From CALMEC01 sp963777565 (GTDB lineage Bacteria > Actinomycetota > Thermoleophilia > Miltoncostaeales > Miltoncostaeaceae): a stretch of DNA of 64,000 bases. The DNA lies in NCBI GenBank assembly GCA_963777565.1, contig CAVZQZ010000010.1:124001-188000 (forward strand), read 5' to 3'. The first letter of the stretch is position 1. Every line of letters begins with the position of its first letter. The position numbers were made by a program, and so were the translations under genes. A model generated the notes under the pieces. That model was given only the letters and a program-made list of their open reading frames with translations, was not told the DNA's origin and ran no database searches. Of this stretch, positions 8,288 to 15,952 are shown piece by piece.

Positions 8288-9729
8288 GACTCAGGGCGTC
8301 GTGGCTCGCCCTTGCCGGGATCCTCGTCGTCGCAGCGGCCGTCCGGATCTGGGCCTTCACGGGCCCGTCCTTCTCGTTCGGGTCGGACGAGTCACGGTTC
8401 ATCGCGCTCGCGCAGAACCTCGCCAACGGGTACTTCCCCTCGGGCGATGCGGAGTGGTTCGGCTCGCGGATCGTGCTGCTCTGGCCGGTCGCCGCCCTGT
8501 TCCGGCTCCTCAGCGCCGGGGACATCGTCGCGACGATCTGGCCCTTCGCCGGCTCGCTCGTGGCCGTCGTCGCGGCATACCTGGTGGGCCGGGAGATCGC
8601 GGGCTCCCGAGTCGGGCTCGTGGCCGCCTCGGCCGTCGCGCTCGCACCGCTCGAGGCATTGGCCGGCACGCACCTTCGACCCGACGCGATCATGCCCGGT
8701 CTCCTTGGGCTCGCCGTCTGGTGCGCCCTTCGCGCCCCCACGCGGGGGTGGCGGTGGGCGCTCGGCGCGGGCCTCTTCCTGGGGCTCGCGTGGTCGGTGC
8801 GGGAGAGCGCGCTGATCCTCGCGCCGGTGCTGGTCCTCGCGGGCTGGGGAGCCGGGCGGCGCGCCCTCGCAGCCGGCGCCGTCGGAGCCGCCATCGTGCC
8901 CGCCGCGGCGATCGTGATCTACGCGGTCGGCGCCGGCGAGCCGCTGCGCCCGCTCGTCGCCGCGGGAACCGAGGGAGAGTGGCGAAACCCCGTCGAGGCC
9001 TTCAGCGTCGATGGCTCGTACGTCGCCGCCGTCGCGCGCGCCGCGTTCGACCCGCGCGCCAGCCTCTTCCTGCTGGGACCGCTGGTCCTCATCGCGCTCG
9101 CGGTGCTGCTGTACCGTCGAGACCGCCGCGCCGCGTTCCCGGCCATCTGGCTGGCCTGGACGAGCCTCTACCTGGAGTTCGGGACACTGGTCAACCTCGC
9201 GAAGCCCCTGCGCTACCTGACGCTCTGCGCCGTGCCCGCGGCGGTGCTGATCGCGCTCGCGGTCGACGGTCGGTTCGCGTTCCTCGCGCCCGTTGGATTC
9301 GCCGCGATCGCCGTGAGCGCCTTGTGGTCGTTGCCGGCCCGCGATCTGCGCCATGACAACGTGACCCTGGTCGCGAACGTCATCGACCGGCTGCGGGAGC
9401 TGCCGTCCGCGCCGACGCTCGCCGAGGACTATGTCTGGTGGGCGAAGATCACGACCTACACGGCGACGAAACGTCTCACGATCCCGCTCGCGGCCGACCC
9501 GGAGCTGGCGTCGGCGGGCGTCATCGAGCAGCGCCGCCGCCTCGAGCCGCTGCCGGAGCCCAACGACTACCGGGAGGGATACATCGTGACGGGGCCGATC
9601 AACGTGAGCGCCGGCTGGCCATCGAACTGGGGCCGGCTTCGCTCGCGGATGGCGCGCGAGATCCCGCGTGCGGAGCTCGTCCCGGTCTCCCGGATCGATC
9701 GCGCCGTGATCTGGCGGTGGCCGCGGTGA
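8284..9729 (+). CDS. Membrane glycosyltransferase, GT39/ArnT-like (GT-C fold)
   Basis: 481 residues with about ten or more hydrophobic helices. The first extracytoplasmic loop has GSDES with Asp35-Glu36, matching the catalytic acidic pair of GT-C enzymes such as PMT/ArnT; a second conserved feature is the THLRPDA segment. Such enzymes use polyprenyl-phosphate sugars on the outer face of the membrane. The C-terminal ~130 residues are soluble and end with GAVIWRWPR-like residues, probably extracytoplasmic. GTG at 8284 overlaps the murJ stop by four bases. The acceptor may be the exported polymer, a lipid, or protein serine/threonine; sequence alone does not decide. Confidence 0.75.
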   Translation: MRLRASWLALAGILVVAAAVRIWAFTGPSFSFGSDESRFIALAQNLANGYFPSGDAEWFGSRIVLLWPVAALFRLLSAGDIVATIWPFAGSLVAVVAAYLVGREIAGSRVGLVAASAVALAPLEALAGTHLRPDAIMPGLLGLAVWCALRAPTRGWRWALGAGLFLGLAWSVRESALILAPVLVLAGWGAGRRALAAGAVGAAIVPAAAIVIYAVGAGEPLRPLVAAGTEGEWRNPVEAFSVDGSYVAAVARAAFDPRASLFLLGPLVLIALAVLLYRRDRRAAFPAIWLAWTSLYLEFGTLVNLAKPLRYLTLCAVPAAVLIALAVDGRFAFLAPVGFAAIAVSALWSLPARDLRHDNVTLVANVIDRLRELPSAPTLAEDYVWWAKITTYTATKRLTIPLAADPELASAGVIEQRRRLEPLPEPNDYREGYIVTGPINVSAGWPSNWGRLRSRMAREIPRAELVPVSRIDRAVIWRWPR

Positions 9730-10409
9730 CCGGCGTGGTGATCCCCGCACGCAACGAGGAGCGCAGCGTCGGCGAGGTGGTGCGGGCCACCCGCGCCGCC
9801 CTGCCCGGGACCGCCGTGGTGGTGGTCGACGACGCGTCCGACGACGCGACCGCGGCGGCGGCGACCGACGCGGGAGCCAGGGTCATCACCCTCGAGCGCC
9901 GTGTCGGCTACGCCCAGGCGCTTCAACTCGGCTATCAGGAGGTCCTGGATGGCGGCGCGGGCGAGGTCGTGCAGCTCGACGCGGATGGCCAGCACGCCCC
10001 ACACGATGCGCGGGCGCTGCTCGCCGGCCTCGACCGGTTCGACCTCGTCGTGGGGAGCCGGTTCCTCGGTCCGACCTACCGGATGCCGGCGGGCCGCCGC
10101 GCCGGGATCACCGCCTGCCGCCTCATGGCCCGCCTGGGGGGGCTGGATCTGACCGACCCCACCTCGGGATTCCGCGCGATGCGGCGCCCGGTGGCGGAGG
10201 CCATCGCACGCGACGGATTCCCCGACGGGCTCACGGAGTCGAGCTTCCTCGTGCGCCTGCATCGCGAGGGTATGAGCATCGGCGAGATCCCGGTGCGGAT
10301 GAATCCGCCGGTGAACGGCTCGATGCACGACGGGGTGGCCGGTGTGAAGCACTTCCTTCGCATCTCACGCGCGACGATGGCGATCGCCCTCAAACGCGTC
10401 CCCAGGTAG
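9726..10409 (+). CDS. Glycosyltransferase family 2 (DPM1-like, polyprenyl-phosphate sugar synthase type)
   Basis: 227 residues of GT-A fold. It shows the N-terminal VVIPARNEERSVGEVV strand, VVVVDDASDDAT, and LDADGQH with the DxD-like metal-binding Asp pair, then TDPTSGFRAM. This combination is typical of dolichyl-phosphate-mannose-synthase-like enzymes that charge a polyprenyl phosphate, without the C-terminal membrane helices of GtrB. It sits right after a GT-C enzyme, which needs exactly such a lipid-linked donor, so the two may act as donor maker and user (inference). GTG at 9726 overlaps the upstream stop; GTG at 9717 is an alternative start. Confidence 0.82.
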   Translation: MTGVVIPARNEERSVGEVVRATRAALPGTAVVVVDDASDDATAAAATDAGARVITLERRVGYAQALQLGYQEVLDGGAGEVVQLDADGQHAPHDARALLAGLDRFDLVVGSRFLGPTYRMPAGRRAGITACRLMARLGGLDLTDPTSGFRAMRRPVAEAIARDGFPDGLTESSFLVRLHREGMSIGEIPVRMNPPVNGSMHDGVAGVKHFLRISRATMAIALKRVPR

Positions 10410-10420
10410 AGTCCCGCGCG

Positions 10421-11386
10421 ATGTCGACCTGCCTGATCACCGGCGGCGCCGGGTTCCTCGGATCGCACCTCTGCGATCGGCTCCTCGCGGACGGCCACCG
10501 GGTCATCTGCGTCGACAACCTCGACACCGGTTCGCTCGAGAACATCGAGCACATCCGGGACCCCCGCTTCGAGTTCGTCCAGCACGACATGGTCGGACAC
10601 CTCGAGTACCCGGGTACGATCGACGAGATCTACCACCTCGCGTCTCCCGCGAGCCCCATCGACTACCTGCGGCTGCCGCTCCACACGCTCAAGGTCGGCT
10701 CATACGGCACGCACAACGCGCTGGGCCTCGCCAAGCGCCACCGGGCACGTTTCCTCCTCGCCTCGACGAGCGAGGTCTACGGCGACCCTCAGGTGCACCC
10801 GCAGCCGGAGAGCTACTGGGGGCATGTGAACCCCATCGGTCCTCGCGGGGTGTACGACGAGGCCAAGCGGTACGCCGAGGCCCTCACGATGGCGTATCAC
10901 CGCCAGCAGGGCGTCGACACCAAGATCGTCCGGATCTTCAACACCTACGGGCCGAGGATGCGGCCCCACGACGGCCGCGCGATCCCGACGTTCCTCCGCC
11001 AGGCGCTGTCCAACAAGCCGATCACGGTGTTCGGCGAGGGGGCCCAGACCCGGTCGTTCTGCTTCGTGTCCGACCTCGTCGACGGATTGATCCGGCTGAT
11101 CAGGAGCGACTACCACCACCCCGTGAATATCGGGAACCCCGTGGAGTTCACGATCCTGGAACTGGCGGAGGCGATCCTCCGCATGACGGGCAGCCGCTCC
11201 GAGATCGTCTACGAGGCCCTCCCGCAGGACGACCCCGCGATCCGCCAGCCGGACGTCACCCTCGCGACCGCGCTGCTCGGGTGGGCGCCGACCATCGACC
11301 TGGAACAGGGGCTTCGCATCACCATCGACGCGCTCACCGCCGACATGAGCCGTCCGACGGGGCACGCGGGCACGACTATCGCGTGA
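10421..11386 (+). CDS. uxs: UDP-glucuronate decarboxylase (UDP-xylose synthase), extended SDR
   Basis: 321 residues. The NAD-binding glycine motif is GGAGFLGSH at the N-terminus, followed by VDNLDTGS, the UXS-type HLASPASPIDY segment, the catalytic Ser/Thr in STSEVYGD, and the Y-D-E-A-K-R active-site Tyr/Lys motif. The RIFNTYGPRM and DGRAIPTF segments are highly characteristic of UDP-xylose synthases. It would convert UDP-glucuronate to UDP-xylose, the likely pentose donor for this glycan cluster. It ends within the four-base overlap (GTGA) with the ABC ATPase gene. Confidence 0.9.
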   Translation: MSTCLITGGAGFLGSHLCDRLLADGHRVICVDNLDTGSLENIEHIRDPRFEFVQHDMVGHLEYPGTIDEIYHLASPASPIDYLRLPLHTLKVGSYGTHNALGLAKRHRARFLLASTSEVYGDPQVHPQPESYWGHVNPIGPRGVYDEAKRYAEALTMAYHRQQGVDTKIVRIFNTYGPRMRPHDGRAIPTFLRQALSNKPITVFGEGAQTRSFCFVSDLVDGLIRLIRSDYHHPVNIGNPVEFTILELAEAILRMTGSRSEIVYEALPQDDPAIRQPDVTLATALLGWAPTIDLEQGLRITIDALTADMSRPTGHAGTTIA

Positions 11387-12330
11387 GCGACGGCGCCCGC
11401 GCGGTCGTCGCGCACGCGCACGGGTTGGTCAAGCGGTACGGGACGGTGACCGCGGTCGACGGCATCGACTTCGATATCTCCCGGCAGGAGTGCTTTGGGT
11501 TCCTGGGGCCGAACGGCGCCGGCAAGACGACAACAATGCGGATCCTGTCGTGCCTGGCCCACCGCGACGCCGGGGACCTCACCGTGCTCGGCATGGATCC
11601 CGCGGTCCACCCGCGGCTGGTCAAACGTCGGATGGGCGTGGTCGCGCAGGAGACCAACCTGGACCTGGAGCTCACCGTCCGCGAGAACTTGCTGGTGTAC
11701 GCACGGTACTTCGACATTCCCCGGGCGGACGCGATCCGGCGCACCGACGAGCTCCTGACCTTCGTGCAGCTCAACGACCGGGCCGGTGACGCCGTCGACC
11801 GCCTCTCCGGCGGCATGAAGCGCCGCCTGCAGATCGCGCGGGCCCTGATCAACGATCCCGAGCTCGTCCTGCTCGACGAGCCGACGACCGGTCTCGACCC
11901 CCAGGCCCGCCACCTCGTCTGGGAGCGCCTCCGGGCCCTTCGCGAGCGCGGGGTGACGCTGGTGCTGACCACGCATTACATGGACGAGGCGGAGCAGCTC
12001 TGCGACCGCCTCGTCGTGATGGACCGGGGTCAAATCGCGCGGGAGGGACCGCCGTCCGAGCTCATCGCGCGCGAGGTCGGCCGCGAGGTCCTCGAGGTGC
12101 GGGTCACCCCCGATCAGGCCGCCGAGCTGCTCGCCCGCCTCGGGGCCAGGGTGCGCGGCCATCAGTCACGTGGCGAGGTCCTCAACCTCTTCACGGACGA
12201 CGCCGAAGCACTTTTCGTCGACGCGCGCGCGACCGGCGTCCCGCTCGACCTGCAGATGGTCCGCCGCGCGACGCTCGAGGACGTGTTCCTCGCGGTGACC
12301 GGCCACCTGCTACGCGAGGACGCGATCTAG
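11383..12330 (+). CDS. ABC transporter ATP-binding protein (DrrA/CcmA type)
   Basis: 315 residues with a standard nucleotide-binding domain: Walker A GPNGAGKTTTM, Q-loop VVAQE, signature LSGGM, Walker B LLLDEPTTGLDPQ, and the H-loop TTHYMDEAEQL. A C-terminal ~85-residue extension like that of antibiotic or polysaccharide ABC-2 exporters follows. No permease gene lies next to it: the following gene is tatC on the opposite strand, and its stop shares the CTAG at 12327-12330 with this gene's stop. The partner permease must be elsewhere or lost. Coupling to uxs suggests export of a glycan or glycolipid, but that is only context. Confidence 0.85.
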   Translation: MSDGARAVVAHAHGLVKRYGTVTAVDGIDFDISRQECFGFLGPNGAGKTTTMRILSCLAHRDAGDLTVLGMDPAVHPRLVKRRMGVVAQETNLDLELTVRENLLVYARYFDIPRADAIRRTDELLTFVQLNDRAGDAVDRLSGGMKRRLQIARALINDPELVLLDEPTTGLDPQARHLVWERLRALRERGVTLVLTTHYMDEAEQLCDRLVVMDRGQIAREGPPSELIAREVGREVLEVRVTPDQAAELLARLGARVRGHQSRGEVLNLFTDDAEALFVDARATGVPLDLQMVRRATLEDVFLAVTGHLLREDAI

Positions 12331-13127
12331 CCCGGCTCCGCCGCGTCGCGCTCGTCCGCCCAGAGGTCGCGCCGCCAGGGCGCCGGCTGGCCGAACATCT
12401 TCGCGAGCCAGATCCCGAGGGCGTACAGCACGATCTGGGGGATCATGAGCAGGATCATGCTCGTCGGGTCGCCGCCGGGGAGCAGGGCGGCGAGCACGGC
12501 GATGGCCACGATCGCAAGTCGCCACTGCCGCCGGTAGAGCTCGGCGCTCGCCAGGCCGACTCGGGCAAACGCGAGCATCGCGATCGGCACCTCGAACATG
12601 ATCCCGGTGCCGAGGAGCAGCGAGGTGACGAAGCCGTAGTACTCGCCGGCGCGCAGGTCGTTCGTGAAGAGATCGCCGCCGAAGCTGAGGAGGAACTTCA
12701 GCGCGACCGGCAGGACGACGAAGAATCCGAACGCCGCACCGGCGAGGAACAGGCCCGAGATCCCGGCCACGATGAGCAGCATCCGGCGGCGTGGCTGCTC
12801 GGCCACCGCGGGCATGACGTATGCGTAGAGTTGGTAGAGGCAGACCGGCAGCGCGACGAGCAGGGCGACCCAGAACGAGACCTTGAGGACCGTGAAGAAG
12901 CCCTCGGTGGGCGACAGCGTCACCAGCACGCGATCGTCGCCGGGCAGCGGCCGGGCCAGGAACTCGAAGATGGGCTGGTGAAACGCGTAGGCGACGCAGA
13001 ATGCGACGACCAGCGCCGCCGCGGAGATGATGATGCGGTGGCGCAGTTCGTCGAGGTGCTCGACGACCGTGAGCTCCTCGTCGCGCCCGACGCGCCGGAC
13101 GCCGAATCGTCCGCCGAGGCGGGCCAT
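12327..13127 (-). CDS. tatC: Sec-independent (Tat) translocase subunit TatC
   Basis: 266 residues with six predicted membrane helices. Family hallmarks are present: VVEHLDELRHRI at the N-terminus (the signal-peptide recognition site with the conserved Glu), a first periplasmic loop with LSPTEGFFTVLKVSFW, VALPVCLYQLYAYVMPA in the second helix region, and the FEVP element before helix 5. It recognises twin-arginine signal peptides and forms the translocase with TatA. It lies two bases downstream of tatA and converges on the ABC ATPase gene. Confidence 0.95.
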   Translation of the reverse strand: MARLGGRFGVRRVGRDEELTVVEHLDELRHRIIISAAALVVAFCVAYAFHQPIFEFLARPLPGDDRVLVTLSPTEGFFTVLKVSFWVALLVALPVCLYQLYAYVMPAVAEQPRRRMLLIVAGISGLFLAGAAFGFFVVLPVALKFLLSFGGDLFTNDLRAGEYYGFVTSLLLGTGIMFEVPIAMLAFARVGLASAELYRRQWRLAIVAIAVLAALLPGGDPTSMILLMIPQIVLYALGIWLAKMFGQPAPWRRDLWADERDAAEPG

Positions 13128-13129
13128 GG

Positions 13130-13444
13130 CTAGGTTGGGTCGGCCGGACGCGGGACGGGGGCCTCCGGAACGCTCGCGCCGCTCACGACCACGCCGTCGA
13201 GGAGGTCGTCCTCGTCCATCTCGGTGGTGGATGCGGCGGGGGTCGGTCGGGGAGGTTCAGGCGTGGTGCGAGCGGTCTCAGCGGGCGGGTCGCGCAGCTC
13301 GTCGGACAGGGACGAGACCTGGCCTTTCAGCTCGCGCAGGCCCTTTCCGAGTTGCCGTCCGAGCTCGGGCAGGCGCTTCGGCCCGAACACGACGAGCGCG
13401 ATGACGAGCACGATGATGATCTGGACGGCGGAGAGATCGAACAT
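13130..13444 (-). CDS. tatA: Tat translocase pore subunit TatA/TatB
   Basis: 104 residues: a short N-terminal membrane helix (IIIVLVIALVVFGP, residues about 8-22), the hinge FGPKRLPELGRQLGKGLREL and an amphipathic helix, then a disordered Pro/Thr-rich acidic tail. The F-G-P hinge with basic amphipathic helix is diagnostic. Only one TatA/B-type protein is in the window. ATG at 13444 is preceded by an A/T-richer leader. It is transcribed away from the anti-sigma gene with a 45-base gap. Confidence 0.9.
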   Translation of the reverse strand: MFDLSAVQIIIVLVIALVVFGPKRLPELGRQLGKGLRELKGQVSSLSDELRDPPAETARTTPEPPRPTPAASTTEMDEDDLLDGVVVSGASVPEAPVPRPADPT

Positions 13445-13489
13445 TTTCTTGCGGTGTGATCTGGCGGGATCGTCCCGATACAGGGTAGC

Positions 13490-14164
13490 TCAGAGTGGGA
13501 CAACCACAAGTTTCGCGCCAGTCGGGGCGGTGGTGTTCTCGCGCGGTTCACGGGTGAGCGCGAGCGCGGAGGCGCCGTCGAGGTCCGCCGTGGCGACCAC
13601 GACCTCGCCGCCCGCCGTCCTGGCGGCGAAGCCCTCCGACCGTGCCACGCCGTTACGCACGGTCCACAGCTCATAGCCTTCATCGGCGGCGGGCGCGGGG
13701 AGGCCGGTGATCCGCATCACCGCCGTCCCGTCGTCGGCGATGCTGAGGCGACCCTGGGCGGCGGGCGCGTCGGCGGTGCCGACAAGGGCGATCGTCTCGG
13801 TGCCGCCGCGGTCGCGATGCAGGGTGAGGTTCCACACCAGGAGCCCGGCGGCGAGCACCGCGAGGGCGCCGGCGATCGCCGGCCACCGGCCGATTCCACG
13901 CCTGGGACCGGGCGCGCTCACCGGGGCGCCGTGCGCGACGTCGTCGCGGATCGCGGCCATCACCTTGCGCTTCAGCGCCGGCGGCGGGTCCACCTGCGGG
14001 ACGTCGAGCGCGAGGGTGCCCGCCGCAGCGCGGAGCCCGTCGAGCTCGGCCCGGCACTCATCGCAGGTGGCCGCATGACGCTCGACCATCGCCTCCTCGG
14101 CATCGGTCGCGGCGCCGAGCGCGACGGCGCCGATCAGCTCGCGGATCTCGTCGTGCCCGGTCAC
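13490..14164 (-). CDS. Anti-sigma factor, RskA-like, with zinc-binding N-terminus
   Basis: 224 residues. The N-terminus carries the zinc-binding anti-sigma (ZAS) signature H30-x3-C34-x2-C37 in VERHAATCDECRAEL. One membrane helix follows at about residues 94-112 (WPAIAGALAVLAAGLLVW). The extracytoplasmic C-terminus resembles the anti-sigma-K domain (ITGLPAPAADEGYELWTV, then GAKLVVVPL). It would hold the neighbouring ECF sigma factor at the membrane and release it after proteolysis in response to an extracytoplasmic signal. It overlaps the sigma gene by four bases, the usual coupling for such pairs. Confidence 0.9.
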   Translation of the reverse strand: MTGHDEIRELIGAVALGAATDAEEAMVERHAATCDECRAELDGLRAAAGTLALDVPQVDPPPALKRKVMAAIRDDVAHGAPVSAPGPRRGIGRWPAIAGALAVLAAGLLVWNLTLHRDRGGTETIALVGTADAPAAQGRLSIADDGTAVMRITGLPAPAADEGYELWTVRNGVARSEGFAARTAGGEVVVATADLDGASALALTREPRENTTAPTGAKLVVVPL

Positions 14165-14751
14165 ACGCGTGCCAATCCGGGGTCGATGTTCCGGCGCACC
14201 CGGTCGAGGCCGAGGCGCATGCGGCTCTTCACGGTGCCAAGGGGCAGCGAGAGCATTGCGGCGATCTCGTGGTGCGTGTAGCCGCCGTAGTAGGCGAGCC
14301 GCAGGACCTCGAGCTGGTCACCGGGGACGTCCGCGAGGGCGGTGCGGATCTCCGTGGCCTCGACGCGCGCGAGGGCGACGTCCGCAGCATCGGGAGCCGC
14401 GGCCTCGATCATCGCCACTTGCTCGAGCGCCTCCTGGCGGCGCCGGCTCGCGGATGTCTGGCGCAGCCGGTCGACGGCGCGGTGGTGCAGGATCGAAAGG
14501 ATCCAGGTGCGAACGCTGCCCTTGGCCTGCGAATAGCCCGCCGCCCCGTTCCAGACCGCCAAGAACGCCTCCTGTACGAGATCCTCCGCCGCCTCACGCT
14601 CGCCGAGGAGGCGGAACGCGAGTGACCATGCAACCTTGCCGTGCCGGTCGTACAGCACTTCGAACGACCGCTCGTCGCCCCGCGCGACCTGTACGACGAG
14701 GTCCTCGTCCGCGAGACGCGCGCGATCCTCTCCGCTCCGGCGACCGACCAT
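14161..14751 (-). CDS. ECF-family RNA polymerase sigma factor (SigK-like)
   Basis: 196 residues with both ECF regions. Region 2 has FEVLYDRHGKVAWSLAFRLLG, then AAEDLVQEAFLAVW with the conserved DLVQE motif and a W-I-L-S-I-L segment of region 2.4. Region 4 has LEVLRLAYYGGYTHHEIAAM and LPLGTVKSRMR, the helix-turn-helix that reads the -35 element. It pairs with the RskA-like anti-sigma factor. Regulon and promoter specificity are unknown. The 171 bases upstream, up to the divergent chorismate mutase gene, contain no gene and probably hold both promoters. Confidence 0.93.
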   Translation of the reverse strand: MVGRRSGEDRARLADEDLVVQVARGDERSFEVLYDRHGKVAWSLAFRLLGEREAAEDLVQEAFLAVWNGAAGYSQAKGSVRTWILSILHHRAVDRLRQTSASRRRQEALEQVAMIEAAAPDAADVALARVEATEIRTALADVPGDQLEVLRLAYYGGYTHHEIAAMLSLPLGTVKSRMRLGLDRVRRNIDPGLARV

Positions 14752-14922
14752 CCTGCCGATTCTCTACGATGCATCACGCCGATTGGATCACAGGTCCGTC
14801 GACCGCTGCGTGCGGCGACGCCCCAACCGTCCCCGATTCGGCCGGCGACGTGCGCCGCTCGTGGAGACGGACCGACGGCCCCGCGGCGACATCGCCGGGA
14901 CTTCCAACAACGGAGCATCGAG

Positions 14923-15225
14923 ATGTCGAACCCCGACGTAAGCGACCCCGCCCAGGACGCCCTCATCCGCCAGATGCGCGACCAGATCGTCGACAACGAC
15001 CTCAAGCTGATGCTGGCCGTCAACAAACGCCTCGAGCTGGTCGCGGCGCTGCGCCGCTACAAGGAGTCGCAAGGCCTCGAGTTCGTCGATCACTCGCGGG
15101 AGGAGTGGATGCACCGCTACCTGCAGGGCGCCAACCGTGGTCCCCTGTCCCGGGACGGGCTGACCGAGATCTACGGCCACCTGCTCGAGCTCACGAAGCG
15201 CGAGACGGCACGCTCGGACGGGTAG
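14923..15225 (+). CDS. Chorismate mutase (all-helical AroQ-type)
   Basis: A 100-residue protein of three helices with AroQ features: IRQMRDQIVDNDLKLMLAVNKRLELVAALRRYKESQG, in which the first-helix Arg, the N-K-R-L segment and K-E are the usual active-site positions, followed by a C-terminal helix. It converts chorismate to prephenate for Phe/Tyr synthesis. It is a stand-alone domain without fused dehydrogenase or dehydratase. ATG at 14923 is chosen because of CGGAG eight bases upstream; longer in-frame starts would add an unrelated Arg-rich tail. It converges with the following gene 14 bases away. Confidence 0.82.
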   Translation: MSNPDVSDPAQDALIRQMRDQIVDNDLKLMLAVNKRLELVAALRRYKESQGLEFVDHSREEWMHRYLQGANRGPLSRDGLTEIYGHLLELTKRETARSDG

Positions 15226-15239
15226 CCCCGGCGGTCCGC

Positions 15240-15728
15240 TCAGCTCTCGCCTGCGAAGTCCTCCGGCGTGACGTTCTCGAGAAACTCCTTGAACTGGGCG
15301 ACGACGTCCTCGGTTTCAACAGGCTGGTCCGGGAACTCGATGCCGCTGTCCTCGATGACCTGGTCGGCGGCGAAGATCGGGGCGTTGGCGCGCACGGCGA
15401 GCGCGATCGCGTCGGAGGGGCGGGAGTCGACGTCGATTTCGGACGTCTCCGCCTTGAGCGTGATGAGCGCGTAGAAGGTGTTGTCGCGCAGCTCCGTCAC
15501 TGTGATCTTGGCGACGTGGGCGTTCAACTCCCCCATGATCTGCGTGACCAGGTCGTGGGTCATCGGCCGCGGCGTGTCGGTGCCCTGCAGCTTCATGAGG
15601 ATCGCCGCCGCCTCGGCATGGCCGATCCAGATCGGCAGGAACTTGTTGCCGGCGACGGTCTTCAGCAACACGATGGGCTGCTTGCCCACCATGTCGAAGC
15701 TGACCCCGTAGATGACCATTTCCTGCAT
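15240..15728 (-). CDS. Bifunctional nuclease family protein (DUF151/BFN)
   Basis: 162 residues matching the BFN/DUF151 domain over almost its whole length: an N-terminal strand pair (VIYGVSFDM, QPIVLLK), the LPIWIGHAEAAAI motif, RPMTHDLVTQIM, and RPSDAIALAVRANAPIFAA. Family members have been linked to DNase/RNase activity in plants and to stress or developmental regulation, but the bacterial function is not settled. An acidic C-terminal tail of about 30 residues follows the domain. It lies between chorismate mutase and the tRNA gene and is read toward the former. Confidence 0.88.
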   Translation of the reverse strand: MQEMVIYGVSFDMVGKQPIVLLKTVAGNKFLPIWIGHAEAAAILMKLQGTDTPRPMTHDLVTQIMGELNAHVAKITVTELRDNTFYALITLKAETSEIDVDSRPSDAIALAVRANAPIFAADQVIEDSGIEFPDQPVETEDVVAQFKEFLENVTPEDFAGES

Positions 15729-15841
15729 GGCCGAAACGCGCTCCTCGACGATCCGTGGGTGGGCAGGCGTCAGGTCATTATAGGAACCGGTGGGCAGTTG
15801 TCCGGTGGGGATGTTCGGTGCTACCGTTCCGGCCCGCTTCG

Positions 15842-15915
15842 GGGCGATTAGCTCAGGTGGTTAGAGCGCATCCCTGATAAGGATGAGGTCCGTGGTTCGA
15901 GTCCACGATCGCCCA
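15842..15915 (+). tRNA. tRNA-Ile (anticodon GAT)
   Basis: A 74-base cloverleaf can be folded by eye: acceptor stem GGGCGAT pairing with ATCGCCC, D-arm GCTC-loop-GAGC, anticodon stem CATCC/GGATG with loop CTGATAA (anticodon GAT), variable AGGTC, T-arm CGTGG-TTCGAGT-CCACG, discriminator A. The 3' CCA is not encoded. It is a solitary tRNA here, not inside an rRNA operon. Confidence 0.97.
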
Positions 15916-15952
15916 TGTGCGGCCGCTCCGAGCTCGGGGCGACCGCGAGCCA

